Source: Chitinophaga pinensis
GTDB lineage: Bacteria > Bacteroidota > Bacteroidia > UKL13-3
Length of the DNA: 41,922 bases
Assembly (NCBI GenBank): GCA_945861965.1
Contig: CAMAWM010000018.1
Span: 1 to 41,922, forward strand
Direction: 5' to 3'
The notes below the pieces were generated by a model. The model worked only from the letters and a program-made list of their open reading frames with translations, made no database searches and was not told where the DNA came from. A program made the translations under genes and the position numbers. Below, piece by piece: positions 35,101-41,922 of the stretch. The first letter of the stretch is position 1; every line of letters begins with the position of its first letter.

Positions 35101-35551
35101 TGGGGATGTGTTTTACTTGCCAACTACCACATTTTTTTACGGATTAAATTCAAACGAAGAAACATTGATTGAATTGGCTCCTGGAAAAAGTATTCTCGTC
35201 AAAATGCTGTATGTAACCGATGCAGATGAAAAAGGTTTTCGTTCGGTTTTTTTCAAGCTGAACGGGCAAACACGAGCTATTGAAATCAAAGACAAAAATT
35301 TTATTGTTTCAAAAGCGGCAAATAAAAAAGTAAGCAATGACAAAGAAATAGGTTCTCCTTTGCAGGGGAAGTTATCAAAAATTTTTGTTGGTCAAGGCGA
35401 TGAAGTTGAAAAAAACACTCCGCTATTTTCTATTGAAGCCATGAAAATGGAAAGCACAGTTTTAGCTCCTCAAAAAGGAGTTGTTACAAAACTTATTTTA
35501 AAAGAAGGCGGTTTGTTAGAGCAAGATGATGTAGTATTAGAATTAGAATAA
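32117..35551 (+). CDS. pyc: Pyruvate carboxylase
   Basis: This biotin enzyme carboxylates pyruvate to oxaloacetate with ATP and bicarbonate, feeding the TCA cycle and gluconeogenesis. ATG 32117 (MIQKLLVANRGEIAIRVLRA) is the conserved start. The 1144-aa single chain has all domains in order. First is biotin carboxylase (about 1-450; GGGGRGMRVV at about 160, EVNPRIQVEHTITEEVTGVD). Next is the carboxyltransferase TIM barrel (about 530-810; TDTTLRDAHQSLLATRVRT, HLHTHDTSS), then the PC-specific tetramerisation region, and a biotinyl domain (about 1075-1144; IEAMKMEST, biotin on Lys1110). Length and order are normal. The M20 amidohydrolase gene follows after 28 bp. A GC-rich hairpin lies in the ATP-grasp coding part. 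Confidence 0.96.
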   Translation: MIQKLLVANRGEIAIRVLRAANELNIQTIAIYTYEDRYSLHRYKADESYQIGDESEALKPYLDIEEILAIAKNNKANAIHPGYGFLSENATFAERCKDEGILFIGPEPEVMRSLGDKVTAKKIATSVNVPTIKDSKEILTNIHVARSEAARIQFPIIIKSAAGGGGRGMRVVRDEQQLERVFDEAKNEAKVAFGDGTVFFEKFIDQPKHIEIQIMGDNYGNIVHLYDRDCSIQRRFQKVIEIAPSPLLGKKTKEKLYNYALAICRKVNYNNIGTVEFLIDKEENIFFIEVNPRIQVEHTITEEVTGVDIVKNQLLIAQGFRLDSPEINIKQQSDIKCEGFAIQCRITTEDPSNNFKPDYGTIIAYRNAGGHGIRLDEGSSYPGVKISPFFDSLLVKVTAKGRSLKETSERLIRVLREFRIRGVKTNMDFLENVLKHPLFIEGKCNVNFIEQHPELFKFKSRKDSGTKTLNYLANIVVNGNEDISYINPRVQFRNPKIPQFDKNSNCPIGTKNKLVELGRVKFIEQIKKEKSILFTDTTLRDAHQSLLATRVRTIDMLRVAESFAKNHPQVFSLEMWGGATFDVALRFLHEDPWQRLILLREAIPNILFQMLIRGANAVGYTAYPDNLVEKFIEKSWENGVDVFRIFDSLNWLDGMKVSINAVKERTEGLSEACICYTGDFLDENKNKKFNLNYYLDLAKRLEDAGTHILGIKDMAGLLKPYQAEILITELKKSLNIPIHLHTHDTSSIQTATYLKAIEAGVDIVDVAIASMSGLTSQPNFNSMLAMLKGSNRECKMDLNSLNEFSNYWEDVREWYYPFESELKSGTAEVYENEIPGGQYSNLRPQARALGLEDKFDQIKKNYVDANDLFGDLVKVTPSSKVVGDMALFMASNNYSKEDIIANGDSISFPDSVIGLFKGDLGQTPGGFPKELQKIILKNIEPFTNRPNEHLTPIDFDSEFKDFIETFGNEYSFLDFLSFKFYPKVFEQYAAKRQLIGDVFYLPTTTFFYGLNSNEETLIELAPGKSILVKMLYVTDADEKGFRSVFFKLNGQTRAIEIKDKNFIVSKAANKKVSNDKEIGSPLQGKLSKIFVGQGDEVEKNTPLFSIEAMKMESTVLAPQKGVVTKLILKEGGLLEQDDVVLELE
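32549..32569. repeat. GC-rich perfect hairpin inside pyc
   Basis: GCGCGCAGC, loop GAA, GCTGCGCGC: a 9-bp perfect inverted repeat within the biotin-carboxylase coding region, encoding the ARSEAAR segment. It is far richer in G+C than the surrounding gene and codes with GCG/CGC codons that are rare nearby. Confidence 0.8.
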
Positions 35552-35579
35552 TTCTTCTTTTTAAAATTATATTCGCCAA

Positions 35580-36773
35580 ATGCTGATTGATAAAAACAAG
35601 ATTCAAATACTTGCAAAAGAATATTTTGAAGAAATACAATTTTTAAGAAGGCATTTGCATGCCAATCCTGAGTTGTCTTTCAATGAATTTGAAACGTCAA
35701 AATTTATTAAATTACAATTAGAAAAAATTGGAATTTCTGAATTTGAACAAAAAGCAAATACAGGTTGGGTAGCATTAATCAAAGGTAAAAATCCAGAAAA
35801 AAAAATTGTCGCATTGCGCGGAGACATCGATGCATTGCCGATTTTCGAAAAAAACGATGTGCCGTATAAATCCAAAATTGATGGAGTGATGCACGCTTGT
35901 GGTCACGATGTTCATACAAGTTGTTTGCTTGGCGCAGCAAAAATTTTGAATGAAATAAAAAACGATTTTGAAGGAACTGTTAAATTGATTTTTCAACCTG
36001 CTGAAGAAAAATTACCTGGTGGCGCAAGTATAATGATTAAAGAAGGCGCACTTGAAAATCCAAAACCCGAATCTATAATTGGACAACATGTTATGCCTTT
36101 GATTCCTGTTGGAAAAGTAGGATTTAAATCGGGACTATACATGGCAAGTACCGATGAGTTGTATGTAAAAGTTATTGGCAAAGGCGGACATGGTGCAATG
36201 CCAGATTTAAATATAGATCCGGTTGTAATTGCTGCGCATATAATTTTAGCATTGCAACAGATTGTTAGCAGATCTGCAAAACCAAATACGCCTTCTGTAC
36301 TTTCGTTTGGAAAAGTAATTGCAAACGGTGCTACCAATGTTATTCCTGATGAGGTTTACATGGAAGGAACTTTTAGAACTCTTGACGAAAAGTGGAGAAA
36401 AGAAGCACACATTAAGATTAAAAAAATGGCTGAACAGATTGCTGAAAGCATGGGAGCGAAGTGCGAATTTGAAATTAGAGTTGGCTATCCATTTTTAAAA
36501 AATGATGAACAATTAACTGAACGAGCTAAAATATCAGCAATTGAATATTTGGGGAGAGAAAATGTTTTGGATATTGATATTTGGATGGCGGCTGAAGATT
36601 TTGCGTATTACTCTCAAATAATGCCTGCTTGTTTTTACCGATTGGGAACTAGAAATGAGGACAAAGGAATTGTTTCATCTGTTCATACTGCAACGTTTGA
36701 TATTGACGAAACTGCGTTAGAAATAGGAGCGGGGCTTATGGCTTGGATTGCTTTGAGTGAATTAAGCAACTAA
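35580..36773 (+). CDS. M20-family amidohydrolase (N-acyl amino acid / hippurate hydrolase type)
   Basis: The 397-aa cytosolic metalloenzyme has the M20D pattern: RRHLHANPELSFNEFETSKF (about 23-42), RGDIDALPIFE (about 80-90) and the metal-binding HACGHDVHTS (105-114; Cys107 and His109). QPAEEKLPGGA, GQHVMPLIPVGKV, the dimerisation domain from GKGGHGAMP, and AAEDFAYYSQIMPACFYRLG near the C-terminus complete the pattern. Members remove acyl groups from N-acyl amino acids (hippurate, N-acetyl-amino acids, indole-acetyl conjugates); substrate cannot be chosen from sequence. It follows pyc by 28 bp on the same strand and is convergent with gyrA (92-bp spacer without a clear terminator). Confidence 0.92.
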   Translation: MLIDKNKIQILAKEYFEEIQFLRRHLHANPELSFNEFETSKFIKLQLEKIGISEFEQKANTGWVALIKGKNPEKKIVALRGDIDALPIFEKNDVPYKSKIDGVMHACGHDVHTSCLLGAAKILNEIKNDFEGTVKLIFQPAEEKLPGGASIMIKEGALENPKPESIIGQHVMPLIPVGKVGFKSGLYMASTDELYVKVIGKGGHGAMPDLNIDPVVIAAHIILALQQIVSRSAKPNTPSVLSFGKVIANGATNVIPDEVYMEGTFRTLDEKWRKEAHIKIKKMAEQIAESMGAKCEFEIRVGYPFLKNDEQLTERAKISAIEYLGRENVLDIDIWMAAEDFAYYSQIMPACFYRLGTRNEDKGIVSSVHTATFDIDETALEIGAGLMAWIALSELSN

Positions 36774-36865
36774 ACAAATCAGAATCAATTGCTAAAAAAC
36801 CATTAGCATTTAAAATACATTGAATTTTTAATTCAGTTCGAAAAAAGTGTACACCAAAAATAGAA

Positions 36866-39433
36866 CTATTCTACAGGTGGTTCGTTTGTAATTTCTTCAG
36901 AAGTTTCAGTTGTTTCGTTACTAATTGGCTCGTCTGAAATAATTGTATTCTCAAGAATTGCTGTTTCTCCATTTTCGATTTCTTCTTCAATTCCTGGAAT
37001 GTAATCTATTCTTGCAACACTTGCTATTTCATCCTTTCCGCCAATATTTATTAATCGTACACCTTGCGTTACACGTCCTTGTGTACGAAGTTTTCTCATA
37101 CTTAATCGAATAGTGATTCCGCTTTTGTTAATTATCATCACATCGTGGCTATCGTCCACATCTTTAATGGCAACTAATTTTCCGGTTTTTTCGGTAATAT
37201 TCATCGCTGCAACACCTTTTCCGCCACGATTTGTAATTCTATAATCTTCAACTTCGCTGCGTTTTCCTAAGCCGTTTTCGCTAACTACAAGCACATTTGT
37301 TTTTGTTGGATCTTCAATTGAAACCATTCCAATAACTTCATTTCCTTCGGCTAAACGAATTGCTCTTACGCCTGTCGCGTTTCGGCCCATTGGTCTAACA
37401 GTACTTTCGTTAAAACGAATTGCTTTTCCATCGCGACTTGCAATAATCATTTCGCAAGTTCCGTTTGTCAATCTTGCTTCAACCAAAGTATCTCCCTCGC
37501 GAACATTGATTGCGTTAATTCCATTTGCTCTTGGGCGGCTATACGCTTCCAATGTTGTTTTTTTAATGGTTCCTTTTTGAGTTACCATTATTACATTAGT
37601 GTTGTTTATGTATTCTTGATCGCTTAATGTTTTTACACATAAGAATGCTTTTACTTTGTCATCAGCAGGCATGTTAACCAAATTTTGAATTGCTCTTCCT
37701 TTGGTATTTTTTTCTCCCTCTGGAACTTCAAAAATTCGCAACCAAAAACAACGCCCTTGTTCGGTAAATAACAACAAGTAATTGTGGTTTGTAGCAGCAA
37801 AAATATGTTCAACAAAATCTTCTTCGCGTTTGGCAACTCCTCGGCTTCCTTTTCCGCCTCTTGCTTGTGTTCTGTATTCGTCAAGCGAAGTGCGTTTCAT
37901 GTAACCAAGATGTGAAATTGTAATTACCACTTCGTCATCCGGAATAAGGTCTTCCATGCTCATGTCTTCTCCACTCATTACAATTACGCTTCTTCTTCCA
38001 TCGCCATACTTCTCTTTAATATCAGCAAGTTCGTCTTTAATTATTTTCATACGAATACCTTCGTTTGACAATACTTCTTTTAAAAGTGCTATCAATTCCA
38101 TCAGGTTCTTGTATTCTTCTTTTATTTTATCGCGTTCAAGTCCGGTAAGACGTTGCAAACGCATATCTAAAATAGCTTTTGCTTGTAATTCGCTTAGTTT
38201 GAAACTTTCAATTAATCCATTTCTGGCTTCATCTGGTGTGCGCGATCCACGAATCAGTTTTATTACTTCGTCTAAGTGATCAAGCGCAATCAGTAAACCT
38301 TCTAAAATGTGAGCACGTTTTAAGGCTTCTTCTAATTCAAATTGCGTTCTGCGAATAACCACTTCGTGTCTGTGATCTACATAGTTTGAAATAAGACTCT
38401 TTAAATTAAGCATCTCTGGTCTGCCTTTTACCAATGCTACATTGTTTACGCTAAAAGATGTTTGTAAATCTGAGTACTTATATAGTTTGTTTAAAACAAC
38501 ATTTGGAACTGAGTCGCGTTTTAAATCGAACACTATTCGCATTCCATCTCTGTCGCTTTCATCGCGCACATCGCTTAGGCCATCAATTACTTTTTCATTA
38601 ACCAGATCAGCAATTTGTTTAATTAAAGTTGATTTGTTTACTTGATAAGGAATTTCGGAAACAATAATTTGATCTTTACCGTTTGCAGTTGTTTCAAATC
38701 TTGTTTGAGCACGCATTACAATTCTCCCACGACCTGTTTCAAAAGCATCAATCACTCCTTGATATCCATAAATAATTCCGCCAGTTGGAAAATCTGGAGC
38801 TTTTACATATTTCATCAATTCAGCAATCGTTATTTCGCGATTGTCGATATATGCAATAATTCCATCAATACATTCGCTAAGATTGTGAGGAGCCATGTTT
38901 GTAGCCATTCCTACAGCTATTCCAGAAGCGCCATTCATTAGCAAGTTTGGGATTTTTCCTGGCAATACGGTTGGTTCTTGTAAGCTATCGTCAAAATTTG
39001 ACCTGAAGTCAACAGTATTTTTATCAATATCCATTAGAATCTCTTCCGCTATTTTGCGTAGTCGAGCTTCTGTATAACGCATTGCAGCAGGTGGATCTCC
39101 ATCAACCGATCCAAAATTCCCTTGTCCGTCAACCAAAGGGTAACGCATGCTCCAATGTTGAGCCATACGAACCATTGCATCGTAAACAGATGTATCGCCA
39201 TGTGGATGGTATTTTCCTAAAACTTCACCAACAATACGAGCACTTTTTTTATACGGACGATTGGATGCCAATCCTAAATCTGTCATTCCATACAAAACCC
39301 TACGATGAACTGGTTTTAAACCATCGCGCACATCTGGTAATGCACGGCTAACAATAACCGACATCGAATAATCGATGTATGCGGTTTTCATTTCATCTTC
39401 AATGTTTATTAAAATAATTCTGTCTTCTGCCAT
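36866..39433 (-). CDS. gyrA: DNA gyrase subunit A
   Basis: The 855-aa breakage-reunion subunit of gyrase, which introduces negative supercoils with GyrB. The N-terminal domain has [20 protein letters not shown], the quinolone-determining region [17 protein letters not shown] (residues about 76-92) and the catalytic Tyr120 in [10 protein letters not shown]. The C-terminal pinwheel carries the GyrA box as [10 protein letters not shown], which separates it from ParC. An acidic tail follows ([10 protein letters not shown] ... NEPPVE), usual in GyrA. Thr81 stands where E. coli has Ser83; Asp85 corresponds to Asp87. A TACCTTGC box at 39495-39502 might be its promoter. gyrB is not in this window. 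Confidence 0.97.
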   Translation of the reverse strand: MAEDRIILINIEDEMKTAYIDYSMSVIVSRALPDVRDGLKPVHRRVLYGMTDLGLASNRPYKKSARIVGEVLGKYHPHGDTSVYDAMVRMAQHWSMRYPLVDGQGNFGSVDGDPPAAMRYTEARLRKIAEEILMDIDKNTVDFRSNFDDSLQEPTVLPGKIPNLLMNGASGIAVGMATNMAPHNLSECIDGIIAYIDNREITIAELMKYVKAPDFPTGGIIYGYQGVIDAFETGRGRIVMRAQTRFETTANGKDQIIVSEIPYQVNKSTLIKQIADLVNEKVIDGLSDVRDESDRDGMRIVFDLKRDSVPNVVLNKLYKYSDLQTSFSVNNVALVKGRPEMLNLKSLISNYVDHRHEVVIRRTQFELEEALKRAHILEGLLIALDHLDEVIKLIRGSRTPDEARNGLIESFKLSELQAKAILDMRLQRLTGLERDKIKEEYKNLMELIALLKEVLSNEGIRMKIIKDELADIKEKYGDGRRSVIVMSGEDMSMEDLIPDDEVVITISHLGYMKRTSLDEYRTQARGGKGSRGVAKREEDFVEHIFAATNHNYLLLFTEQGRCFWLRIFEVPEGEKNTKGRAIQNLVNMPADDKVKAFLCVKTLSDQEYINNTNVIMVTQKGTIKKTTLEAYSRPRANGINAINVREGDTLVEARLTNGTCEMIIASRDGKAIRFNESTVRPMGRNATGVRAIRLAEGNEVIGMVSIEDPTKTNVLVVSENGLGKRSEVEDYRITNRGGKGVAAMNITEKTGKLVAIKDVDDSHDVMIINKSGITIRLSMRKLRTQGRVTQGVRLINIGGKDEIASVARIDYIPGIEEEIENGETAILENTIISDEPISNETTETSEEITNEPPVE

Positions 39434-39561
39434 ATTTTATTTGATAATTCTTGAAAAATTGCTTGAGTTTGAAATCTACTATTTTCAAAGTAGCGCAAGG
39501 TAAAATTTACTTCGCGTTTTATGAAGGAAAATACCAACATTATTTTTCAAATTGTGGAAAA

Positions 39562-39600
39562 GAAAAAAGCCCCTCAAACTTAGTTTTGAGAGGCTTTTTG
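39562..39600 (-). terminator. Rho-independent terminator after the T9SS repeat gene
   Basis: On the minus strand AAAAAGCCTCTCAAAAC and GTTTGAGGGGCTTTTTT form a long stem with one mismatch and a short bulge, around a 3-4 base loop, and the transcript ends in a U-rich run. It begins 16 bp below the stop of the 39616 gene and separates that gene from gyrA. Confidence 0.88.
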
Positions 39601-39615
39601 AAATAAGCTTAGGAT

Positions 39616-41922
39616 TTACTCTTTTATAATTTTGATTACTTGTGTATTGCTTGATGTTTCTACTCTAACAAAGTAAATTCCGGCTGCTAAATTAAAGGTG
39701 TTGTTAATTGTAAATTCATTATCGCCTGAAACTGTTTGCATCGTTGAACTTCCAATTATTTTGCCAAGCAAATTGGTTAGTATAATTGTTGCTTTTGTTT
39801 CGGTAGCAATGTTGAATTTAATAACTGTGTTTTCATTAAATGGATTTGGAACTGCTTTGATGTTTTCAAGTTTTTCTGAATCAGCATTTATTGAAACTGT
39901 TTTTGAGTATGCAAATTGACCATCTAAGTCAATTTGTTTCAAACGGTAATAAACTTTATTTTTAAGATTGGCAGTTTTGTCAACTATAAAATAATCCTGT
40001 ATTTGGTTGCTATTTATAGCACCTAAAACTTCATTTATTTTAATAAAGTTAATTGCATCGTATGATCTTTCAACTTCAAACTTAGCGTTGTTTATCTCCT
40101 GAGCTGTTTTCCATATTACTTCTACATTGCTCCCTTTTTTAATTGCATTGAATGAAATTAATTTTACGGGCAATGCACCATTAGAACCAACTCCAAATAC
40201 TGCAAACGATGTAATTCCTGATAGAGTTTGTGTGTAAGGATTTGAACCAGACGCTGCGCTTGTTGTACCTTTCATCCATTGTGTGCCGTTGTATTGTGCA
40301 GCGTAGCAGCTGTTGTTAGTAAAACTACTTAATTCCTGCGAGGCATTCCATTGAAACGATAAGCTTGCATTTGAACCACCAGCAGTAGCTTCGCTTACAA
40401 ACCATGACATATTTACAGCATCCGAAGCCAATGCTCCACCAATTGGAGTTTGCCCAGAATAATTGTTGTATACACTATTAAAAACTCTAGCACTAAAGTT
40501 ATCGGATGTTCCAGTGTTGTTAATTGAAACAGGAACGTACGTATTTGAGTTAGTGCTTGAACCTACAGGAAATAAAATTGAACCTGTTCTTCCGCTTGAA
40601 CCAATATTGTTTTGAGTTAAACGGCCAGTTCCATTCGTTACCACAAATGAATTTGAGCTTGCTCCAGTTATTGAGGCAGATGCATCAATTGTTAAATCAA
40701 ATGCACCAAGTATTAGCATAGCGCTTGAAAGATTCAATGAACTCAATACTGCAACATTTCCTGCAAGCGATTTATTTCCTCCACCTGATATTCCTAACAC
40801 ATTGTAATTGCCCTGAGGAATTGTTTGTGCGATAGTTCCATTAAAGTTAACTGTTCCGTTTGTGGCATTAAATGTAGATCCTGAATTAAATATAATAGCT
40901 GCACCTAAGAAAAGTATTCCTCCTGAAGCAACAGTTAGTGATGCAGATGGTCCAAGTAAAATGTTATTTATTGAAGCTGTGCTTGAAATTATTGGAGCGA
41001 AAGGAGTTCCTGAATTAATTACTGCGCTTGTGCTTGGCACACCGCCACACCAATTGGCTCCGTCATTCCAATTTGAACTTGTAGCTCCTAACCATAAACC
41101 AGCAGGATTAACATTTATTAATGCAATGCTTGATGGCGCTTCAGGGCAAACTCCGTTTGAAACAACTGCTCTAAATTTAGTGGTTTGAGTTAAAGCTCCT
41201 GAAGTATAATTTGAAGTTGTATTGCTAATTGATGTCCAACTAGTAAATGGATTAACTGAGCTTTCCCAACGTAAAATACTTCCATTGTTTCCAGACAAAC
41301 TCATTGTTCCGCTTGATGATCCGAAACAGATTGTAGCAGATCCTGAAACCGAACCTCCATTTGAAGCACTTGTAATGTTTATTGTTAATGCGGTTGATGT
41401 ATCTGTTCCGCAAGTTCCACTCTGAACAATTGCTCTAAAAGCTGTAGCAACTGTCAATATTCCTGGATTGTATGTTGGGTTGGTATTGCTAATTACTGAC
41501 CAAGTTGTAAATGGTGAAGTTGAGCTTAACCAGCTTGTAACAGAACCGGTATAGCCGCTTAATACCAAAGTGCCTGGAGAAGTTTCAGAACAAACAGTTG
41601 ATACGCCAGTTACCGATCCGCCAGTTACCGTTGAAGTAACATTAATTACCAATACACTTGAAGTAGCCGAACCACAAGTTCCGCTTTGTACATTTGCTCT
41701 AAATTGTGTTGTTTGGCTTAGTACTCCAGGACTATATGAAGTTGTTGTGTTTGAAATTGGAGTCCATGTTGTGAATGGAGAAACTGAACTTTCCCAACTT
41801 GTAACATTTCCAATATGTCCAGTTAAATTCAATGCGCCTGGATTTGAACCAGAACAAATTCCAGTTGGTCCATTTATAGAACCGCCAACTACTAAAGATG
41901 TTACTCTAATTGAATCAATGCT
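39616..41922 (-). CDS. Secreted repeat protein with T9SS sorting domain, 5' end outside window
   Basis: The frame is open to the right edge (the codon at 41832 is an in-frame TTG, not a true start), so at least 768 C-terminal residues are present. From the visible start they comprise a partial unit, then three tandem repeats of 88, 88 and about 84 aa (41886-41107), each with 'GGS ... C-S ... SW-SS-SPFTTW-ISNTT ... FRA-VQSGTCG'. A linker WLGATSSNWNDGANWCGGVP leads into a beta-helix-like region (about 280-520). The fibronectin-like LPVKLISFNAIKKGSNVEVI ... TAQEINNAKFEVERS follows, and a type A T9SS domain (AVPNPFNENTVIKFNIATET ... VIKIIKE). It is predicted to be a cell-surface adhesin-like protein. 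The end is marked by the terminator at 39562-39600. Confidence 0.88.
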   Translation of the reverse strand, partial: SIDSIRVTSLVVGGSINGPTGICSGSNPGALNLTGHIGNVTSWESSVSPFTTWTPISNTTTSYSPGVLSQTTQFRANVQSGTCGSATSSVLVINVTSTVTGGSVTGVSTVCSETSPGTLVLSGYTGSVTSWLSSTSPFTTWSVISNTNPTYNPGILTVATAFRAIVQSGTCGTDTSTALTINITSASNGGSVSGSATICFGSSSGTMSLSGNNGSILRWESSVNPFTSWTSISNTTSNYTSGALTQTTKFRAVVSNGVCPEAPSSIALINVNPAGLWLGATSSNWNDGANWCGGVPSTSAVINSGTPFAPIISSTASINNILLGPSASLTVASGGILFLGAAIIFNSGSTFNATNGTVNFNGTIAQTIPQGNYNVLGISGGGNKSLAGNVAVLSSLNLSSAMLILGAFDLTIDASASITGASSNSFVVTNGTGRLTQNNIGSSGRTGSILFPVGSSTNSNTYVPVSINNTGTSDNFSARVFNSVYNNYSGQTPIGGALASDAVNMSWFVSEATAGGSNASLSFQWNASQELSSFTNNSCYAAQYNGTQWMKGTTSAASGSNPYTQTLSGITSFAVFGVGSNGALPVKLISFNAIKKGSNVEVIWKTAQEINNAKFEVERSYDAINFIKINEVLGAINSNQIQDYFIVDKTANLKNKVYYRLKQIDLDGQFAYSKTVSINADSEKLENIKAVPNPFNENTVIKFNIATETKATIILTNLLGKIIGSSTMQTVSGDNEFTINNTFNLAAGIYFVRVETSSNTQVIKIIKE
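41107..41886 (-). repeat. Three tandem 264-bp (88-aa) coding repeats
   Basis: Units at 41886-41623, 41622-41359 and 41358-41107 each encode the same GGS...CS...SPFTTW...SGTCG module; two conserved Cys per unit suggest one disulphide per module. The last residues of a further unit lie at the right edge. Confidence 0.85.

Noticed and set aside
36818..36836. AT-only inverted repeat (TGAATT-TTT-AATTCA) between the M20 gene and gyrA
   Set aside because: The six-base AT stem is too weak for a terminator and expected by chance in this base composition.
38442..39351. Several plus-strand open frames opposite gyrA
   Set aside because: Composition is that of the complement of GyrA coding sequence; no motif, no start context, and the gyrA match is certain.
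40862..41425. Plus-strand frames of 108 and 67 codons over the T9SS repeat gene
   Set aside because: They repeat with the same 264-bp period as the minus-strand gene and simply reflect its repeats.
41107..41886. Tandem repeats as a CRISPR array
   Set aside because: The 264-bp units are protein coding, divergent in sequence and contiguous without spacers.

Overview
This is an AT-rich chromosomal window from a member of the Bacteroidota. The main evidence is four intact proteins and one decayed one with type IX secretion (T9SS) type A C-terminal sorting domains. Other signs are TonB receptors with a carboxypeptidase-D-like N-terminal domain, a DUF5117-type zinc protease, a DUF983/DCC/CPMCK cluster, and promoter-like TAnnTTTG elements. 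No order or genus can be fixed from the sequence alone. I see no rRNA, tRNA, CRISPR array or complete mobile element.

Layout. (1) 1-9684 is a surface-glycan region: the 3' end of an O-antigen ligase/polymerase-like gene, a convergent methyltransferase, two adjacent T9SS-exported proteins, a large beta-helix (pectate-lyase-superfamily) protein without a signal peptide, and three family-2 glycosyltransferases. (2) 9685-10020 holds a 54-codon relic of an IS200/REP-type transposase bounded by a 13-bp inverted repeat. (3) 10021-15129 carries divergent aspartate kinase and fructose-1,6-bisphosphatase genes, then a lipoprotein metalloprotease. (4) 15226-15671 is a decayed T9SS gene that keeps only its two ends. 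(5) 15830-22971 (minus strand) encodes an outer-membrane complex-like set: a TonB receptor, a 1023-aa TPR protein and a plug-less beta-barrel. A Wzi/RemB-like barrel is divergent from it. (6) 24793-26587 (minus) is a compact operon of a CPMCK membrane protein, DUF983, a DCC thiol protein and an RluA pseudouridine synthase. (7) 26973-30683 (minus) holds chromate transporter, carboxypeptidase-D-like protein, purB and a lipoprotein. (8) 30785-31975 (minus) is a T9SS protein; 32117-36773 (plus) is pyruvate carboxylase followed by an M20 amidohydrolase; 36866-39433 (minus) is gyrA. (9) 39616 to the right edge (minus) is a T9SS repeat protein, closed by a rho-independent terminator.

How it fits together: most of the window is housekeeping metabolism (aspartate-family amino acids, gluconeogenesis through pyruvate carboxylase and Fbp, purines, DNA topology) interspersed with cell-envelope modules. 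The most unusual items are the signal-less two-part beta-helix protein abutting a T9SS gene inside a glycan locus, the internally deleted transposase relic with intact ends, the TPR/plug-less-barrel pair, the CxxC-protein operon, and a GC-rich perfect hairpin inside the pyruvate carboxylase gene.
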